From a virus: a DNA stretch of 64,000 nucleotides. The notes under the pieces are model-generated. The model was given only the letters and a program-made list of their open reading frames with translations, had not been told where the DNA came from and ran no database searches. A program made the position numbers and the translations under genes. This document shows, piece by piece, positions 24,850 to 34,331 of the stretch (its first letter is position 1; each line of letters starts with the position of its first letter). The stretch lies in IMG/VR virus record IMGVR_UViG_3300049629_001734, positions 18,488-82,487 of that record; one strand, 5' to 3'.

Positions 24850-27800
24850 ATGGCAACATTCTCAGCGATAGAAAACTATTATGGAATCACCTCGAGTGCT
24901 AATGTCAATATATTTGGCGGTAAGTATATCGATTGCTCTATATGTAATGCCTTCATATCAGATTCTAAACTTCAAAATTGTTCATTAGATAATGATTTTG
25001 TTGAAAGAACAATAGTCATAGATACCAAGTTTACTGAATCGATTGTTAAAGATTCAGATATTGAATCTAGCAATTCCATTATTGTAAAAACAGTTGATAT
25101 TTGGACTTTTTTACCAAGTGCAACATCAAGTGATTTAGATAATGCGACTGGTGTTCTAAAGATTTATGTGAATGATTTTGATATTGAAAAGTTTAATATT
25201 TTCGATTCTATTTATACAACTAACTTAAATAAGAAGAACCTTATTCAAAATCTTAATTTAGATCAAATTATAGAACTACCCTATGAAACAAGATGGGTGT
25301 TCAATAACTTTTTGAATGATGATATATCGAATGATTTGATATCTGTTACATTCAAAAAATCTGATGAAAATAAATATAAGACTATTGTTATAAATGAATT
25401 AGATATTTATAATAGTTTTACATATTTAAATGATCTATTAGACGAGAACAACAAACCCTACGGTTCAATTGATATTGAAATTGGAAACTATTTAGCTAAT
25501 AGCTATTTTGGTTTAAGACACTATATTGATTTTCATATTGACGTATATTCTAGACCAATACTTATTTCGGCTACTGTTTCTTTTGTGCCTTTACTTGATG
25601 TAGATACTTCAATAAGTTTAAATTTAGTAATTAAAAATAGTTCACTTATTGACGTAAGTTTACCAAGTACATATTTTATAGCTAAGCAAAATAACTCAAC
25701 ATTCAAAGTAACAAATACTCTTCGTAACTTCATTTTGGATACCTCAACATATTCAATTAGTTATTCAATATCTAGTGATACGAGGGTTAGTTGGGTTCCA
25801 CGTTTTCATGTAAGGCTCATACCTGGGGATCCTCTCTGTGAATGTTGTACATCGACTACAACACTACCGGTTTGTGCAACAGATTTATTTACTTACTCTA
25901 TTATACTTGGATGTGCTCTAGATGATTTTACATATTCTTTTGTTTTACCAACACCTACACCGACAATTACATCAACGAACACACCTACAACTACTCCAAC
26001 TGAAACACCTATTACTTCTGCTTCGTCTACTCCAACGGAAACACCTACACCAACAGTAACAAAAACACCATCCACATCACCGTCACAAACACCAACGAAT
26101 ACACCTACATTATCAGTAACACCTACTATAACACAAACTATTTCTGAGACACCAACACTCACACCAACAAATACTCAAACACCAACGAATACACCTACAT
26201 TATCGGTAACACCTACTGTAACACAAACTATTTCTGAGACACCAACAAATACACCTACATTATCGGTAACACCTACTATAACACAAACTATTTCGGAAAC
26301 ACCTACAGAAACTCCTACCAATACACCAACTGTTACTATAACAAAAACACCAGGACTTTCTGATACACCTACACCAACTATAACTGATACTCCAACTCAA
26401 ACCCCCACGAATACACCAACACTAACCTCTACTCCAACTCTCACTCCTACAAAGAGTTTAACACCAACCCCTACTCAAACACCAACTCTCACACCTACAA
26501 GTAGTTTAACACAGACCCCTACAAATACACCAACACTTACACAAACACCAACTCTCACACCTACAAGTAGTTTAACACAGACCCCTACAAATACACCAAC
26601 ACTTACACAAACACCAACTACCACCTCATCATTGACCCCGACACCAACTGTTACTGAAACTCCAACCGAAACACCAACCGAAACACCAACACCTACACCA
26701 ACACCGATAGATGAACAGCAACAATCAGTCTATTTTTACGGGAATCAGGGATACGGTTCTGGAGAAGGTTCTTATCTATCGTTCTCAAACACAACATTTA
26801 TGAGCTTAACTGGATCTTTAATGGACGGAACACCAACCGTAGTTCCGAAATTTACATTATCTATGTGGATCGAACCAGATTGGACACCGGGGTTAGGATA
26901 TCCAGCCTATCTATTCGAATTGAGAACACAGGAATATCCGATAGCTTATGGGATCACAGGAAGTCAAATGAGAATTTATTATGATGCAGAGACCGGGTAT
27001 AATGCAGTGCAGATGAGCTTAGAGTATTTTATAGATGGAAAGTCTGCATCTACATATATGAATTGGATACTTTCTACTGGTAGTAACGCCGATATAACAG
27101 GTATCTACGCTACTGGCCAATCATCTTGGAATTCATCGACTAGTCCTACATTTTCTATGCTCACTTTTGTTATGGATGGTGATCAGACTGGAATTACAAA
27201 TCAGTTCAGAATGTTCTGGAATGGATTTACTCTTTCTGGAACGGGTAGTGCGACACCGGGGTTTGTTGCCGAAGAATCTGTGTATAGTTTTTACTCATCC
27301 AATAGATCAAGTTACATACCGGCAACCATGAGTGGCGTATTAGGTGCTTACTTTTGGCCAAGAGCTTTCTGGGCTGATAACCTATTCTTCTACTGGAATT
27401 CTCTTTCTCAACAGCAGATTAGAGACCAATTGTGGAACACTTCTCAACCACTTTGTAACTATTCAAATCTATTCACTGGATCCTTATATTGGAACTTTAA
27501 TTCCAACATGAATCCATACAGATCGGTTGGTAACCAACTAACTCTATCACCGGTGGGTGTAATACTTGATGCACCTACAATCTCAACAACTCATTCGGTT
27601 TCGTGTGTTACTCAGCTGTTGGATAATGTTTGGACTAATGTTTATGATAATTACTTTGGATGTGCTAACTATGTCAGAGGTGTCTATTGTGATGGATCTG
27701 GAGATCAATCATGTATGTCGTCACCCGATACTTACTATACAGACTATAACATTGGTTCAGAAGATAGGTTCTATCTAGGAATGACTTTCTATTCTGATGC

Positions 27801-27942
27801 TGCACTTTCTACACCTGTATCACTAGGGGGCACTTGGTATTTTGCCTTCACTCTTAGTGTTGCTCCTGGTAGTGGAACTCTTTATGAAATGAATAATTAC
27901 AATCTTTCTGCCACATATAGTTTGGGCGAAAGTTGTGTATAG
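24850..27942 (+). CDS. Tail-fibre/adhesin with Thr/Pro linker and LamG-like lectin domain
   Basis: 1030 residues. The N-terminal ~340 residues are beta-rich and probably attach to the virion. A Cys cluster (CECCTSTTT) precedes a very long TPT linker (about 367-617). Residues about 620-905 form a concanavalin A/LamG-like domain ([16 protein letters not shown]-type strands, [18 protein letters not shown]), which suggests carbohydrate binding. The last ~115 residues contain [17 protein letters not shown], matching the C-terminal module of the 15657-17384 protein. The segment [10 protein letters not shown] echoes CVDDFTYS at the end of the giant protein upstream, so the genes have exchanged sequence. 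Confidence 0.82.
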   Translation: MATFSAIENYYGITSSANVNIFGGKYIDCSICNAFISDSKLQNCSLDNDFVERTIVIDTKFTESIVKDSDIESSNSIIVKTVDIWTFLPSATSSDLDNATGVLKIYVNDFDIEKFNIFDSIYTTNLNKKNLIQNLNLDQIIELPYETRWVFNNFLNDDISNDLISVTFKKSDENKYKTIVINELDIYNSFTYLNDLLDENNKPYGSIDIEIGNYLANSYFGLRHYIDFHIDVYSRPILISATVSFVPLLDVDTSISLNLVIKNSSLIDVSLPSTYFIAKQNNSTFKVTNTLRNFILDTSTYSISYSISSDTRVSWVPRFHVRLIPGDPLCECCTSTTTLPVCATDLFTYSIILGCALDDFTYSFVLPTPTPTITSTNTPTTTPTETPITSASSTPTETPTPTVTKTPSTSPSQTPTNTPTLSVTPTITQTISETPTLTPTNTQTPTNTPTLSVTPTVTQTISETPTNTPTLSVTPTITQTISETPTETPTNTPTVTITKTPGLSDTPTPTITDTPTQTPTNTPTLTSTPTLTPTKSLTPTPTQTPTLTPTSSLTQTPTNTPTLTQTPTLTPTSSLTQTPTNTPTLTQTPTTTSSLTPTPTVTETPTETPTETPTPTPTPIDEQQQSVYFYGNQGYGSGEGSYLSFSNTTFMSLTGSLMDGTPTVVPKFTLSMWIEPDWTPGLGYPAYLFELRTQEYPIAYGITGSQMRIYYDAETGYNAVQMSLEYFIDGKSASTYMNWILSTGSNADITGIYATGQSSWNSSTSPTFSMLTFVMDGDQTGITNQFRMFWNGFTLSGTGSATPGFVAEESVYSFYSSNRSSYIPATMSGVLGAYFWPRAFWADNLFFYWNSLSQQQIRDQLWNTSQPLCNYSNLFTGSLYWNFNSNMNPYRSVGNQLTLSPVGVILDAPTISTTHSVSCVTQLLDNVWTNVYDNYFGCANYVRGVYCDGSGDQSCMSSPDTYYTDYNIGSEDRFYLGMTFYSDAALSTPVSLGGTWYFAFTLSVAPGSGTLYEMNNYNLSATYSLGESCV
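26091..26300. repeat. 60-bp repeat units in linker
   Basis: Three near-identical 60-bp units at 26091-26150, 26181-26240 and 26241-26300, the first two separated by 30 bp of similar linker. They encode TPT-type sequence ([20 protein letters not shown]). Point differences between copies show they are partly diverged. Confidence 0.85.
26479..26610. repeat. 66-bp tandem repeat, 2 copies
   Basis: Units at 26479-26544 and 26545-26610 encode the 22-residue linker period ([20 protein letters not shown] plus TQ). In frame and nearly identical. Confidence 0.85.
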
Positions 27943-27963
27943 TAAATATATAACCTAAAAAAA

Positions 27964-28767
27964 ATGGCAAGAACCAGATTTAACTCACCAAACATAGGAA
28001 ATTGTTCTCTTGTCTACTACTCAGATCTTGGATCTACTCTAAGTGTAAGTGGGCCAATATATTTTCCCTGGTCATTTGATCCCACACTCTATGGTTTGAC
28101 TGCCACAGATTTGAACGGCACTTATAGTTTTCTTTGTAATGGTTGTGCTTATGTAGTTTCTGTGACAGAGTATAGTCCAGCATTGACACCGACACCTACA
28201 AAAACTTTAACACCAACACCAACACTTACACAGACACCTACTATAACATCCACAGTAACTGTAACACAGACCTCAACACAAACGAATACTATAACACCTA
28301 CAGAAACACCAACTGTGACTCCAACACCAACTATTACTTCAACACCAACAATCACAAATTCCTCAACACCGACCCCTTCAATTACACCAACTCTTGAAAC
28401 TTCATCAACACCAACACCCACCGTAACTAACACACCTACTGAAACACCAACAAATACACCTAGCTCTACTATTACAAATACACCAACAATCACACCTACA
28501 CCAACACTTACACCTACTATATCTTTGACTCCTACCCTAACACCAACACCAACTTGTCCTGCTTGCTACGAATACGAAATAAGTCAAGTTGGAAAAGCTA
28601 GTGGTGGTGAATATTCTATGATCTTATGTAGCGGAACACTGACTTCGGTAACAGTTAGTTTAGGTAATACATTCTCTACTGGCTGCCTAAAAGAAGGAAC
28701 AATTACACTTACCTCTGGTGTTCAGGGTGATATAACACAAGGTGTTAATTGTGGATCGGCTTGCTAA
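27964..28767 (+). CDS. Adhesin-like protein: shared N-module, Thr/Pro linker, Cys-rich C-domain
   Basis: 267 residues. Residues 1-75 are the shared N-terminal module (FPWSFDPTLYG, DLNGTYSF, CNGCAY). A TPT linker (about 76-195) leads to a ~70-residue C-terminal domain that starts and ends with Cys pairs (CPACYEYEIS ... CGSAC) and may be a small disulphide-stabilised beta domain. It lies 21 nt after the lectin-like fibre gene, probably in one transcript. Surface-exposed virion role inferred. Its stop overlaps the convergent nucleotidyltransferase stop by 4 bp. Confidence 0.78.
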   Translation: MARTRFNSPNIGNCSLVYYSDLGSTLSVSGPIYFPWSFDPTLYGLTATDLNGTYSFLCNGCAYVVSVTEYSPALTPTPTKTLTPTPTLTQTPTITSTVTVTQTSTQTNTITPTETPTVTPTPTITSTPTITNSSTPTPSITPTLETSSTPTPTVTNTPTETPTNTPSSTITNTPTITPTPTLTPTISLTPTLTPTPTCPACYEYEISQVGKASGGEYSMILCSGTLTSVTVSLGNTFSTGCLKEGTITLTSGVQGDITQGVNCGSAC

Positions 28768-29498
28768 TCCAAGCTATACATATAATCGTAAGCTTTTGAT
28801 TTAATCTCTAGAAGTTTTCCGATATATCCATTTCTACGAAGAAGCTTAAAGACTAAATTTTCAATTGAAAATTCTCCTGATTTTTCAAGTGATGATTTTC
28901 TAGCATCTTTAATTTTTTTCCAAATCTTTCTGAATCTTTGAGATATCTCTTCGTAATCCTTTGTTCTTTCGAGATCGAATCCTAACTCATCAATATCGTT
29001 CATTATTTTAGAAGCTTTTGTTTTGATGAGCTCTTCATCTGGCTTAAAATTTGATAAACTTGGTTTAATAATCCATTTATTTTTAAGTATTGAAAATTGA
29101 CCTGATGGTGTTCCCTTGTGAGATACATCTTGAATAAAACTCTCCACGTTGTAACCTTTTATTTTAATATCATGCTTTTCGTTCCAAATTTTACGAACTG
29201 AATCCATATACTTCTCAACAAGTTCATATTCTTTGTTGACATCTAAAAAATCAATAACAATGTGCAGATCAATATCAGAATATTTAGACCAGTTGTAGTT
29301 TGCTAAACTGCCTGTAAAAACAATATCTTCAATTTCAATACTCATTTCTAGACTATCAATAATATCAGTGGCTATTTTAATAAGATTGCCTCTAACTTCG
29401 GTATCGAGTTCCATTTTATCGTTCCAGAATTTCTTATTGAGCTCTTTTTGAAGATAGAAAGATTTTATAGGTGTAAATTTTTTAGTTCTGCTTATCAT
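28764..29498 (-). CDS. Nucleotidyltransferase (Pol-beta/KNTase superfamily)
   Basis: 244 residues. The signature is clear: FTGSLANYNW (G63-S64) followed by SDIDLHIVID with catalytic D75 and D77; a third acidic residue should follow around ESFIQD. Members transfer NMPs to RNA, proteins or small molecules, and include tRNA nucleotidyltransferases, antibiotic nucleotidyltransferases and MNT-type antitoxins. The helical C-terminal half (about 150-244) would be the substrate-binding part. The target is unknown. It is divergent from the 29541 gene, with an AATATATATT spacer between. Confidence 0.75.
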   Translation of the reverse strand: MISRTKKFTPIKSFYLQKELNKKFWNDKMELDTEVRGNLIKIATDIIDSLEMSIEIEDIVFTGSLANYNWSKYSDIDLHIVIDFLDVNKEYELVEKYMDSVRKIWNEKHDIKIKGYNVESFIQDVSHKGTPSGQFSILKNKWIIKPSLSNFKPDEELIKTKASKIMNDIDELGFDLERTKDYEEISQRFRKIWKKIKDARKSSLEKSGEFSIENLVFKLLRRNGYIGKLLEIKSKAYDYMYSLD

Positions 29499-29540
29499 AA
29501 ATTGTGATATAAATTTTTAATATATATTAAATCTTAAACT

Positions 29541-31079
29541 ATGATAATCACTAAACTTGAAAATTTTATTGGCGAATCTATTCTACAAGCTTCCAGTGAG
29601 TTGAAATCTTTACTTACTAATCTTGACGATCGGATATCGAAGGTATTACTGAGCCTAATTGGTAAAGATGTAAAAACAAATTATAATTTCTTAAACTTAA
29701 GTGACGAAGCTGGTAAATTTACTTTTACAAGTGATTCTCAAGCTAGTAGAAAACTCTCTAAAGGTGTAACTGAAGAAGAAATATTCTCTACTGGCAGTAA
29801 ATCTTATGTAGGAAGAATAGTTCACTCAATACTAGAAGACAACGGTATTGAACATACTATGCAAGAAATCGAAATATTCACCAATAAATTCAAAGCAGCC
29901 GTAGAGTTGGGAAGATTTCGTGATAGAATAAAAGTAGTTAGTGGTGATGATATAGCTTTTTGGTATTCAGAAAATAACTACAATGAGAGAACAAGAAAAG
30001 GTATGGGTCAACTTGGAAAATCTTGTATGAGAAGTAGCAGAATCTCGAAATTTTTCAAGATTTATACGATGAATCCAGATACGGTTAGAATGGTCATTAT
30101 TTTAGATGATGCTGAAAAACTCTCAGCTAGAGCACTACTTTGGAACTATTCAGGTAAATTTTATCTAGATAGAATTTACTTTACAGAAGATTCAGAGCAA
30201 GAGTTGATGAAAAAATGGCTTGAAAAATATTATTTACTAAGACCGTTAGATAAACTTTCTCTTTCGGATGATGTTGTTATTAAAAATACTGAAAACCCAG
30301 ATGGAACATTTAATAAGTATCCTTATATGGATACTTTTAAATTTTACAACCCAAAAAAGAAAACTCTTCGTGTTTTAGAACCATCAGACAAAAGTGGTTG
30401 GATTCAGATTTCAGATACTGGTGGTGGATTTGAGTATTTAGATAGAATATGGTGTGAGAATGAACAGGAGTGGTATCCAGAAGACAAGTGTGTTTATTCA
30501 CAATATGATGATATTTACATACATAGAGATAACGCGGTTTATTCTAAGTATTACTCGGATTACCTATATCGACCAGATGCTGTTTTTTCCGAAACGCAAA
30601 ATAGTTGGCTTAAAGAAGGAAACTCTATTACCTTTTACACAGATTTCAATCAAAATGGAAAGGACGTCGTTGATAGAGATGAAATTATGGGTATTTGTTT
30701 TCCTAAACTAATAGAAGTTAAAAAAACTTACAAGGTTGTGTGGTTTAGTGATAAACTTTTCGATTCTGGTGAAAATAGTAGAACGCTAGTTGAGGATTAC
30801 TACGATCTCCTAGTAAAATATTTTCCTCCAGAAGATGTCGAAATAAAATCAGAAGGTGAAAATAGGTATACCTTAAGTTCTCGTGAATATCCAAACTTTC
30901 TGGTGGTCGAAAAAAGGATATTGCTTGCTAATTTTTCATATCCAACATTACAGAAATTTTTTTGGGAAAAATTCAAATTAGTTGTTGATTATCATCTTGA
31001 AAAATATTGGTTTGAACAGGGCCTTAAAAGATACTGGAAAGAGATAAAGGCTAAAAAAAATATTCAAGTAGAGTGGTAA
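29541..31079 (+). CDS. SCMR-motif protein with capsid-targeting-like N-terminus (copy 1)
   Basis: 512 residues, clear paralogue of 32813-34321. The N-terminus MIITKLENFIGE-S resembles the T4 internal-protein targeting peptide (MKTYQEFIAE), including I-x-E before the presumed cleavage point. The core has FWYSENNYNERT, GMGQLGKSCMRSS, a strand MVIILDD, and ARALLWN...DRIYFT (about 135-225). The C-terminal half has a repeating pattern of aromatic, acidic modules (CVYSQYDD, NAVYSKYYSD, DAVFSETQNS) as in proteins often labelled PcfJ-like in phages. Biochemical role unknown. First of three adjacent genes with similar N-termini. Confidence 0.7.
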   Translation: MIITKLENFIGESILQASSELKSLLTNLDDRISKVLLSLIGKDVKTNYNFLNLSDEAGKFTFTSDSQASRKLSKGVTEEEIFSTGSKSYVGRIVHSILEDNGIEHTMQEIEIFTNKFKAAVELGRFRDRIKVVSGDDIAFWYSENNYNERTRKGMGQLGKSCMRSSRISKFFKIYTMNPDTVRMVIILDDAEKLSARALLWNYSGKFYLDRIYFTEDSEQELMKKWLEKYYLLRPLDKLSLSDDVVIKNTENPDGTFNKYPYMDTFKFYNPKKKTLRVLEPSDKSGWIQISDTGGGFEYLDRIWCENEQEWYPEDKCVYSQYDDIYIHRDNAVYSKYYSDYLYRPDAVFSETQNSWLKEGNSITFYTDFNQNGKDVVDRDEIMGICFPKLIEVKKTYKVVWFSDKLFDSGENSRTLVEDYYDLLVKYFPPEDVEIKSEGENRYTLSSREYPNFLVVEKRILLANFSYPTLQKFFWEKFKLVVDYHLEKYWFEQGLKRYWKEIKAKKNIQVEW

Positions 31080-32800
31080 TCAAAGATTTCAGGCAGTTTC
31101 TTATCAGGGAAAACTTAGATGCTGCTAGAAAGTTTTTAGATAAAACTATTTATAAAGAGGATGAACCTGCACAAAAATTGTTTCGTAAAACTTTTGACAG
31201 GATTATCAAAAGATTAGGATCGAAAGTTGGATGGTCATTACTTTTTACCCGATTTTATTTTCAAGAAGGTATCGAATTGTCTAGACTTTTTAGAGATGAG
31301 AATACACCTGAAATCGGAGCTCTTTACGATAGACTTTCAGGTATAAATCCGGGCGATCTACCTCGTCAATTGGATGAATATCCAAAGCTTGAAAATGGAT
31401 TCGAAATACTTTCTGATGATATTAGAGATTTAGAAGAGAGGGCGAGTGTGAAAGATTTCATACAAAACTTACCAGGTCAATTTGTTGTAACAAATAAATA
31501 TTCATCTAAACTTGGTCAAACTATACCTTCTATGAAAGAGGAGTTTAGAAGAATGTCGCCAGAAAAAAAAAGAGAAGTTATTCAACTTGCGATAGCTATT
31601 CGTCAATCAGGAGAGGCTAAATACAAAGCTTTCATACAAAAAGTTAAAAGATATGGATCCCTATCAGAACTTATAACAGCAGGTAAAAAATATTTACTTG
31701 CTCTAAATCTTGAACAGGAAGAAAACTATCTAGAAAAGATAAGTTCACTTCCTGAGAAATTTGTAGAAGTTCTTTTCGATAGATTTTCTATCTATATTGT
31801 AAAAGTAGATAGTTTTTTTGTAAATCAAAGATTACACGGTATGACTTCACATTGTATAGCAAAAGATATTGGACACTGGAATACCTATTATCTACCTGAA
31901 AATACACAATACTATATTACAAACTTTAATCTTGATTCGTCAGATCCTCTATCAGTTATAGGAGCGACGGTTTATCCCAATGGGAAATTCAAGACTATTC
32001 ACTCTAAATTCGATAAAAAGATGAGTACAGACGAACTTATTTCGTATCTTGATGGATTAGAAAAAGAATTTAGAATTGATATCGATTTACTAAAATTTCT
32101 AAAACCGATAACATATCCAGAAATATTAGTTCGAGAAAAAAGAAAAGAGGCAAATATAAAAATTAAAAAAACAGGACTTTCTTTAGTAGAGATCCAAAAA
32201 TTACTAGAGGATGGAGCAGATCCAAATGGAACTTTTGGAGAACCTCTCAAAAATGCCATAAACGAAAATAACATAGAAAAAGTTGAATATCTTTTACAAA
32301 ACGGAGCGGATCCCAATATCTTAGAAAGAGAACTATCTTTCGGAAATGTTTTTAGTATAAAATCAAAAGAGATTTTTTTCTTACTTATTCGTTATGGATT
32401 AAAGAACACATCTACTAAAACTTTATTTAGAATATACGATGATTTTTCTAAAGAGGGTCTACAATATTTAGTTAGAGAACTAGGTATAGAATCTATAAAT
32501 CGGTTTGATGCTCATTTATTGAGAAAGTCGGTTGTTCGTAAAGAAGTAGATTCTGTTAGGTGGCTGCTCCAAAAAGGAGCTAATCCTACCGTTAGAGGTG
32601 GCGAGCCTATACATCTAGCTATTGATGAATATAAAAAAATCGAGAAGATTTCACCTGAACAAGCTAAAAAAGTTCTAGATATTATTGGTTTATTATACAA
32701 TAGTCTTGAGACGAGTGAAATAGGTAGAAAAATTATTCAGGGTGTTAGTAAAAGTCCAGATAGATTGGAGATATTGAATAAATCTAGAAAAAAATATTAA
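31073..32800 (+). CDS. Capsid-targeting-like protein with ankyrin repeats
   Basis: 575 residues. GTG start at 31073 overlaps the end of the previous gene, giving MVIKDFRQFLIRE-N, again an aromatic-x-x-F-(I/L)-x-E-type N-terminus. A central domain has GMTSHCIAKDIGHWNTYYL and IGATVYPNGKFKTI, which resembles a Cys-containing domain common in large phages. Residues about 365-545 contain ankyrin-type repeats (LLEDGADPNGTFGEPLKNAI, YLLQNGADPN, WLLQKGANPT). Ankyrin repeats mediate protein-protein contacts and are unusual in phage proteins. An injected host-interaction factor is a reasonable but unproven idea. Confidence 0.68.
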   Translation: MVIKDFRQFLIRENLDAARKFLDKTIYKEDEPAQKLFRKTFDRIIKRLGSKVGWSLLFTRFYFQEGIELSRLFRDENTPEIGALYDRLSGINPGDLPRQLDEYPKLENGFEILSDDIRDLEERASVKDFIQNLPGQFVVTNKYSSKLGQTIPSMKEEFRRMSPEKKREVIQLAIAIRQSGEAKYKAFIQKVKRYGSLSELITAGKKYLLALNLEQEENYLEKISSLPEKFVEVLFDRFSIYIVKVDSFFVNQRLHGMTSHCIAKDIGHWNTYYLPENTQYYITNFNLDSSDPLSVIGATVYPNGKFKTIHSKFDKKMSTDELISYLDGLEKEFRIDIDLLKFLKPITYPEILVREKRKEANIKIKKTGLSLVEIQKLLEDGADPNGTFGEPLKNAINENNIEKVEYLLQNGADPNILERELSFGNVFSIKSKEIFFLLIRYGLKNTSTKTLFRIYDDFSKEGLQYLVRELGIESINRFDAHLLRKSVVRKEVDSVRWLLQKGANPTVRGGEPIHLAIDEYKKIEKISPEQAKKVLDIIGLLYNSLETSEIGRKIIQGVSKSPDRLEILNKSRKKY

Positions 32801-32812
32801 TAAATAGATATT

Positions 32813-34321
32813 ATGAAGATAAAAGGTTGGCAAGATTTCATACTAGAAAGTGTTCTACATAGTTCTGATAAGTTTTTAGATTATCTTAGAAGGATTGACA
32901 ATAAGATAGCTAGAGAATTGATAAATCTTCTAGGAAAGGATATTAAAACAAAGTATAACTTCTTGAATGTTGCAGATAGTGAGGGTGATATTTTTTTCTG
33001 GCCAGATTCTAAAGTTCAGAAAGATAGTTCAACACTTTCAACTAGACCCTCTAAAGGATCACTTGGAAGAGTTATAGGCGGAATACTTAGAGATAATCAG
33101 ATTGAGTTTACCTCTAAAGAACTCGAAGATTTTGTAAGAAGATTCGGAGCTCTATGGCTAGCCGAAAACGTTGACCCCAATAGATATCAAATAGTTGAAG
33201 GTGATGATATTCGTAAATGGTATTTAGAATCTAACTACTCAGAAGAAACCAAATCAGGGGTGGGGACTTTGGGAAAATCTTGTATGAGATACAAACATTG
33301 TAGTAAGTTTTTGGATATTTATGTTCTCAATCCAAAGGTAGTAAAGATGTTGATTCTTTTAGACCAGAAGGGTGAGCTAAGAATGAGAATGCTCGTTTGG
33401 GATTTAGATGATGAGTATTACTGCGATAGATGTTACTATACAAGAGAATCAGAACAAGGTGCAGCTATTCAATGGCTTGAAAAAAACCTAGACAAACCTC
33501 TTATAACCGATTTGGATTCAGAATATGAATACTACATAAAATTAGAAAAATCTACTCTATCTGGCGGTGAATTTACACATTACCCCTATATGGATAGTTT
33601 CAAGTATTATAATCCAAAAGAAATGGAGCTATCGACTGAAGAACCTGAAACTGAAAGAAAAGATTGGTATTTAATCAATCAAACGGATGGTGGCTGTGAA
33701 CGACTAGGTATCGTCTATTGTGTTTATGAAGACGGAGAGTATCCCGAAGAGGATTGTGTTTGGAGTGAACCAACCGGCACTTGGCTCTTACGAACCAATG
33801 CCGTAGAATCCACTTACCACCAGGGATGGTTACACAAACCAGCTAGCGTGTGGTCTGAAAAACTCGGAAGTTGGATAGTGAAAGCTGTCTCAAAAGAAGC
33901 TTGGATTGATCTAAAAAAGACTAAAAAAAGTTGGTTACCTACTAATTTAACTTCTAGTTTTATAAGTGGTGGTCGTCTAGAGTATTGGGATTCAGACCTA
34001 AAAAAGCAAGATGAAAAACCAGAAAAGGTTATATTGGACTGGTTACTCGAAAAATATCCAGTAAGTGAGCTAAAAATAAGTAAGCGGGAAAAAGATCAAC
34101 TTATGGATTCTCAAATTTACTACAAAAACTTTCCCGTTCTTGAGTTCATTTCTAAGATTGGTATAGTTGGTGGTACTGTTTTTTCAGATGAAATTACGAG
34201 AGAAATTATCCAAACTTTTTTCTCTGGTGAAGAAGATAGTTCTAATTATGAGATGGGTCAAATAATGCACAGTGCTAGATTTAATTATACAAAGATGATC
34301 CAAAAACACTTTGAAAAATAA
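32813..34321 (+). CDS. SCMR-motif protein with capsid-targeting-like N-terminus (copy 2)
   Basis: 502 residues, paralogue of 29541-31079 along most of its length: KYNFLNVAD, KWYLESNYSEETKSGVGTLG, KSCMRYKHCSKF, RMLVWDL and YPYMDSFKYYNP match, as do the acidic aromatic modules (CVWSEPTG, NAVESTYHQG, SVWSEKLGSW). The N-terminus MKIKGWQDFILE-S is the closest in the window to the T4 targeting peptide (F-I-x-E). The C-terminal ~120 residues diverge from copy 1. It ends 10 bp from the convergent carbamoyltransferase. Confidence 0.7.
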   Translation: MKIKGWQDFILESVLHSSDKFLDYLRRIDNKIARELINLLGKDIKTKYNFLNVADSEGDIFFWPDSKVQKDSSTLSTRPSKGSLGRVIGGILRDNQIEFTSKELEDFVRRFGALWLAENVDPNRYQIVEGDDIRKWYLESNYSEETKSGVGTLGKSCMRYKHCSKFLDIYVLNPKVVKMLILLDQKGELRMRMLVWDLDDEYYCDRCYYTRESEQGAAIQWLEKNLDKPLITDLDSEYEYYIKLEKSTLSGGEFTHYPYMDSFKYYNPKEMELSTEEPETERKDWYLINQTDGGCERLGIVYCVYEDGEYPEEDCVWSEPTGTWLLRTNAVESTYHQGWLHKPASVWSEKLGSWIVKAVSKEAWIDLKKTKKSWLPTNLTSSFISGGRLEYWDSDLKKQDEKPEKVILDWLLEKYPVSELKISKREKDQLMDSQIYYKNFPVLEFISKIGIVGGTVFSDEITREIIQTFFSGEEDSSNYEMGQIMHSARFNYTKMIQKHFEK

Positions 34322-34331
34322 AACTAAGCTG

